A stretch of 43,806 bases of DNA, from the NCBI GenBank assembly GCA_030430715.1, contig JAUIJZ010000018.1, positions 1 to 43,806 of the forward strand. Direction: 5' to 3'. This document shows, one piece after another, positions 41,143 through 43,806 of this stretch. The DNA is from Alphaproteobacteria bacterium (GTDB taxonomy: Bacteria > Pseudomonadota > Alphaproteobacteria > Caulobacterales > Aquidulcibacteraceae). The notes beneath the pieces are model-generated. The model was not told the DNA's origin, searched no databases, and saw only the letters and a program-made list of their open reading frames with translations. Position 1 is the stretch's first letter. Each line of letters starts with the position of its first letter. A program made the position numbers and the translations under genes.

Positions 41143-41621
41143 TGCTCATCCGGCCTGCGGTTGACGCCGACGCGGATGCGATCTGGGCGATCCTCGAGCC
41201 GATTATCCGCGAGGGCGAAACCTTGACATTGCCGCGCGACATGGCCCGCGCCGATGCGCTGGCCTATTGGTTCGCGCCGGGCAATGAAGTGTTCGTCGTG
41301 CAGGACGATGCGATCCTTGGGACATCGTATTTGCGCGCCAATCAGCCCGGCGCCGGCGCACATGTCGCCAATGCGAGCTACGCGACCTCGCCGCAGGCGC
41401 GCGGCAAGGGCATCGCGCGGGCCATGCTGGCGCATTCGCTGGAGCATGCGCGGGCGCGCGGCTTTCGCGCCATGCAATTCAATATGGTGATTGCCAGCAA
41501 TGAGCGCGCGGTGAAAACATGGACATCGAACGGCTTTGAAATTGCCGGGCGCGTGCCGGAGGCGTTCAACCACCCCAAGCTCGGTTATGTTGACGCGCTG
41601 ATTATGTACCAGAAGCTTTAA
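41142..41621 (+). CDS. GNAT-family N-acetyltransferase
   Basis: A 159-residue acetyl-CoA-dependent acetyltransferase. MLIRPAVDADADAIWAILEP is the usual beta1-alpha1 start; ATSPQARGKGIARAMLAHSL carries the acetyl-CoA pyrophosphate-binding R-G-K-G motif, followed by MQFNMVIASNERAVKTWTSN, GFEIAGRVPEAF and a terminal strand YVDALIMYQKL. The substrate cannot be predicted. It starts with the A of the preceding stop (TGATG), so it is co-translated with the NifU-like gene. Confidence 0.9.
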   Translation: MLIRPAVDADADAIWAILEPIIREGETLTLPRDMARADALAYWFAPGNEVFVVQDDAILGTSYLRANQPGAGAHVANASYATSPQARGKGIARAMLAHSLEHARARGFRAMQFNMVIASNERAVKTWTSNGFEIAGRVPEAFNHPKLGYVDALIMYQKL

Positions 41622-41632
41622 GGCGGGCAATT

Positions 41633-42028
41633 ATGAGTAAGCCGCTAACGCACGATTGCGCAAAAAAACTGCGCGCTGCGGCGATAAAATATCCCACGAC
41701 GATTGAGGATTTCCCGTGGGGTGAGCGCGCCTTCAAGGTTGGCGGTAAGAAAGTGTTTTTGTTTTTGTCCGAGAGCGATGACGGCTTCAATTGCTCGATG
41801 AAATTGCCGTTTCGCGCCGAAGAGGCGCTTAAAATGAAAGGCGCCGAGCCGACTGGCTACGGTCTGGGCCGCTCCGGCTGGGTGAGCTTTAAATTCAGCG
41901 CGAAAGCCAAGCCGCCCATGGGCAAATTGATCGATTATCTCGATGAAAGCTGGCGTGCCGTGGCGCCGAAAAAACTCTCCGCCGCGCACGCGCCTAGCGC
42001 AAAGATAGCGGGCGCTGCAACTGACTAA
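41633..42028 (+). CDS. MmcQ/YjbR-family protein
   Basis: A 131-residue protein with the MmcQ/YjbR (double-wing DNA-binding-like) fold: HDCAKKLRAAAIKYPTTIED, FPWGERAFKVGGKKVFLFLS, MKLPFRAEEALKMKG, GYGLGRSGWVSFKFSAKAKP and DYLDESWRAVAPKK. This family has a phage-T4-like transcriptional regulator fold, but no promoter-binding role is shown for most members. It follows the GNAT gene by 11 bases. The C-terminal tail is low complexity. Confidence 0.85.
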   Translation: MSKPLTHDCAKKLRAAAIKYPTTIEDFPWGERAFKVGGKKVFLFLSESDDGFNCSMKLPFRAEEALKMKGAEPTGYGLGRSGWVSFKFSAKAKPPMGKLIDYLDESWRAVAPKKLSAAHAPSAKIAGAATD

Positions 42029-42091
42029 TCACGGGTTGTTTTTCACCCTCATTTAATCGTTTCCGCCGACATCGGTTGGCGGGAGACGCCG

Positions 42092-42583
42092 ATGCAATCG
42101 CACGCAAGTGCGCTTGTGCTTGAGGATAACAAGCACATGCGCTTCTTACTTACGCAACTGCTTCAGAATCTTGAGGTTGCACGGATCGACGCTGTCGGTT
42201 CGACGAGCGACGCACGCGCGCATCTTGAATGCTTGTCGTACGACTTCGCTCTGGTTGATGTCGGTTTGAGCGGAGAGAGTGGTCTCGATTTTTTACGCGC
42301 ACTGCGTTTGACGCCGGATCATCCGGCGCGACGCATGCCGGTGATTATCGTATCCGGCCAAAATCAGATGGGCGTAATCAAGTCGGCGCGCGACGCTGGC
42401 GCCGATGCCTTCCTGACCAAGCCGATCTCTGAGGCGATGCTGGCGCGCGGCGTGCGTCAAGTTTTAGAGACGCCGCGCCGCTATATCGAGACCGACACTT
42501 ATTTTGGGCCCGATCGCAGGCGGCGCGATGATCCTGGCTATGACGGTCCAGAACGGCGGAAGTCGGATGATTGGTACATCTAG
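42092..42583 (+). CDS. Single-domain response regulator
   Basis: A 163-residue receiver protein. Acidic Asp12 (ALVLEDNKHMR), the phosphorylated Asp56 (DFALVDVGLSGESG), Ser88 (VIIVSGQNQ) and Lys110 (AFLTKPISEAM) are in place. No output domain follows; the tail ends with YFGPDRRRRDD and GPERRKSDDWYI, a charged extension seen in alphaproteobacterial CheY-like proteins. Its last 17 bases overlap the start of the MASE1 histidine kinase, so the two are translated together and probably are a cognate pair. Confidence 0.92.
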   Translation: MQSHASALVLEDNKHMRFLLTQLLQNLEVARIDAVGSTSDARAHLECLSYDFALVDVGLSGESGLDFLRALRLTPDHPARRMPVIIVSGQNQMGVIKSARDAGADAFLTKPISEAMLARGVRQVLETPRRYIETDTYFGPDRRRRDDPGYDGPERRKSDDWYI

Positions 42584-43806
42584 CTCTCCGCTGCTTTCCA
42601 GCAACGGCGCCAAGGTCGCGCTGTTCTTCATAACCGGCATCGCCGCTATCGCGGCCATGGAGGCGACGCGCGTCAACTCGCCCTTGGCGGCGTTTTGGCC
42701 GGTGAATGGTATTGCGCTGGTGGCGTTGCTCCGCCTCGACTCCCGTCTTCAAGGGCGTTTGGAGGCGTGGGCCGCGATTGCTTCGGCGATTTTCCTTGCC
42801 AACATGATGTGCGGCAACGGCCTGGCCAGATCAGGGCTGTTCACGCTTGCGAATTTGAGCGAGATCGCGCTCGCTTATGTGATCCTGCGCACGCGCTTGG
42901 GGCGCATCTCTTCGGGGAAGGGGCCTTTCGCGACCATCATCCCCTGCATGATGGGGGCGGCGGTGTTGGCGCCAGCCTTAAGCACGTTTGTGCTTGCGGG
43001 CGGGCTCGCCCTGACGCCGATCAGTCTGGATATCGATCTGGTGCGCGCTTGGTGGCTGCCCGATGTGCTCGGTTTGCTGATCGTCGTGCCGCTGGGCCTC
43101 TCGGTGACGCGTCACGCCCTGGCCGATTTGCGCACCGAGGATGGCATGCGCGCGGCGCTGATCGGCGCGGGCGTGCTGGCTGCGCTTCTTATCGCTATCG
43201 CGGTTTGGGATCCGTTCTTGCCGGTGTTCTTGATCGCGCCGCTTGCGATGGTCGCCGCGGTGCGGTTCCGCGCCTTGGGCGTGGCTGTGACGATCGCGGC
43301 TGCGGCCTGGTTTGTCTTGCCGCTTGTCGGCGCCAATGACCGCGGCGGCAGCGCCCTTATCGCGGACGCGACCGACCGCATCACTTTGCTCCAAGCGCAT
43401 CTCGTTCTCAGCGCTGTTCTGGCGTTGGGCGTCAGCGCTTTGCTTGAGGAGCGCGCGGCGATCACGCGCGTGCTGGAGGAGAGGGAGAGAGCGGCGGCCG
43501 AGGCTGCGCAAGCGCGCCTGCGTTTGCTGATGAATGTGGCGCATGAAATCCGCACGCCGCTGAATGTGATTTTGGGCTGTGCGGATTTGGTTCGCGGCGC
43601 TGGGCCGATGAGCGACCAGCAGGGCCAATTGATCGACGCCACCACTGCTTCCGCGCGTCAACTTCAAGTGCTGGCCAGCGATTTGCTGGAAACCGCGCGC
43701 CTCGAACATTGCGCCGCCACGCTCAATCCGCTCGCCGTTAGCCCGCTGGCCGTCATTGAAGCGGCGATCGCGGATGTGCGCGCGGCGTTGTCTTGGGACG
43801 GAACGG
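42567..43806 (+). CDS. MASE1-domain sensor histidine kinase, N-terminal part (runs off the window)
   Basis: Only the first 413 residues are visible. The membrane sensor domain is MASE1: AAFWPVNGIALVALLRLD, IASAIFLANMMCGNGLARSG, LANLSEIALAYVILRTRLGR, IIPCMMGAAVLAPALSTFVL, then further segments up to about residue 295, followed by a coiled coil (EERAAITRVLEERERAAAEA) and the dimerisation/phosphorylation domain with NVAHEIRTPLNVILGCADLV (His326). The catalytic ATPase domain is beyond the window. The ATG at 42567 overlaps the response regulator by 17 bases; an ATG at 42540 in the same frame would overlap by 44. MASE1 kinases sense unknown ligands and often adjust motility or biofilm behaviour. 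Confidence 0.9.
   Translation, partial: MIGTSSSPLLSSNGAKVALFFITGIAAIAAMEATRVNSPLAAFWPVNGIALVALLRLDSRLQGRLEAWAAIASAIFLANMMCGNGLARSGLFTLANLSEIALAYVILRTRLGRISSGKGPFATIIPCMMGAAVLAPALSTFVLAGGLALTPISLDIDLVRAWWLPDVLGLLIVVPLGLSVTRHALADLRTEDGMRAALIGAGVLAALLIAIAVWDPFLPVFLIAPLAMVAAVRFRALGVAVTIAAAAWFVLPLVGANDRGGSALIADATDRITLLQAHLVLSAVLALGVSALLEERAAITRVLEERERAAAEAAQARLRLLMNVAHEIRTPLNVILGCADLVRGAGPMSDQQGQLIDATTASARQLQVLASDLLETARLEHCAATLNPLAVSPLAVIEAAIADVRAALSWDGT

Overview
The window is a gene-dense, GC-rich (about 63-65% by eye) stretch of chromosome with the style of an alphaproteobacterium. Signs of this are the order ileS-lspA-DUF3035 lipoprotein-two M16 peptidases, an IleRS C-terminus without the zinc-binding cysteines, a MutL carrying the endonuclease motif, an alphaproteobacterial-type SerC, and an RpoH with a clear RpoH box. 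The housekeeping set and many exported or lipoprotein genes suggest a Caulobacterales/Hyphomonadaceae-like organism; that placement is inference. No phage, insertion sequence, CRISPR array or conjugation gene was seen, so this is core chromosome and not an island.

Layout. 1-4.2 kb: envelope genes on the + strand (end of ileS, lspA, DUF3035 lipoprotein, an M16 zinc peptidase and its catalytically dead partner). 4.2-6.0 kb: an RNA-repair locus on the - strand (rtcB, a palindromic repeat, an unusual tRNA-Asp(GUC), and a frameshifted SEC-C remnant). 6.2-14.4 kb: LOG-family hydrolase, mutL, a two-domain exported protein, Nudix hydrolase-gloA, folP, kptA, thiD and a PhzF-family enzyme. 14.4-18.4 kb: a TPR-methyltransferase fusion and a translationally close pair of an exported protein and an NTF2-like protein. 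18.5-25.5 kb: serC-serA (serine synthesis), two tandem PagL-like outer-membrane deacylases, a patatin-like lipase, and purA. 25.5-30.7 kb: a Yip1-family membrane protein, a large AsmA-like protein, a secreted DVD-repeat protein, an ABM-like monooxygenase and rpoH. 30.9-34.6 kb: rluD and cysS, divergent from folE, whose leader can fold like a riboswitch, then a YjbQ-family protein. 34.7-43.8 kb: DUF817 membrane protein, sarcosine-oxidase-like flavoprotein, Tat-type PhoD lipoprotein, a pair of paralogous lipoproteins, an exported SseB-domain protein, a NifU-like scaffold, a GNAT acetyltransferase, a YjbR-family protein, and a response regulator overlapping a MASE1 histidine kinase that runs off the window.

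Functional themes. Folate and one-carbon metabolism is represented by folP, folE, serC and serA. RNA repair is represented by rtcB and kptA, which act on products of different ligation chemistries. Envelope and lipid remodelling is represented by lspA, the M16 pair, PagL-like x2, patatin, AsmA and several lipoproteins. The parts I find least explained are the atypical tRNA beside rtcB, the structured leaders of serC and folE, a perfect 12-bp-arm palindrome between two divergent genes at 28.87 kb, the DVD-repeat protein, and a mobile-looking intergenic palindrome family that appears to supply the ribosome binding site of the YjbQ gene.
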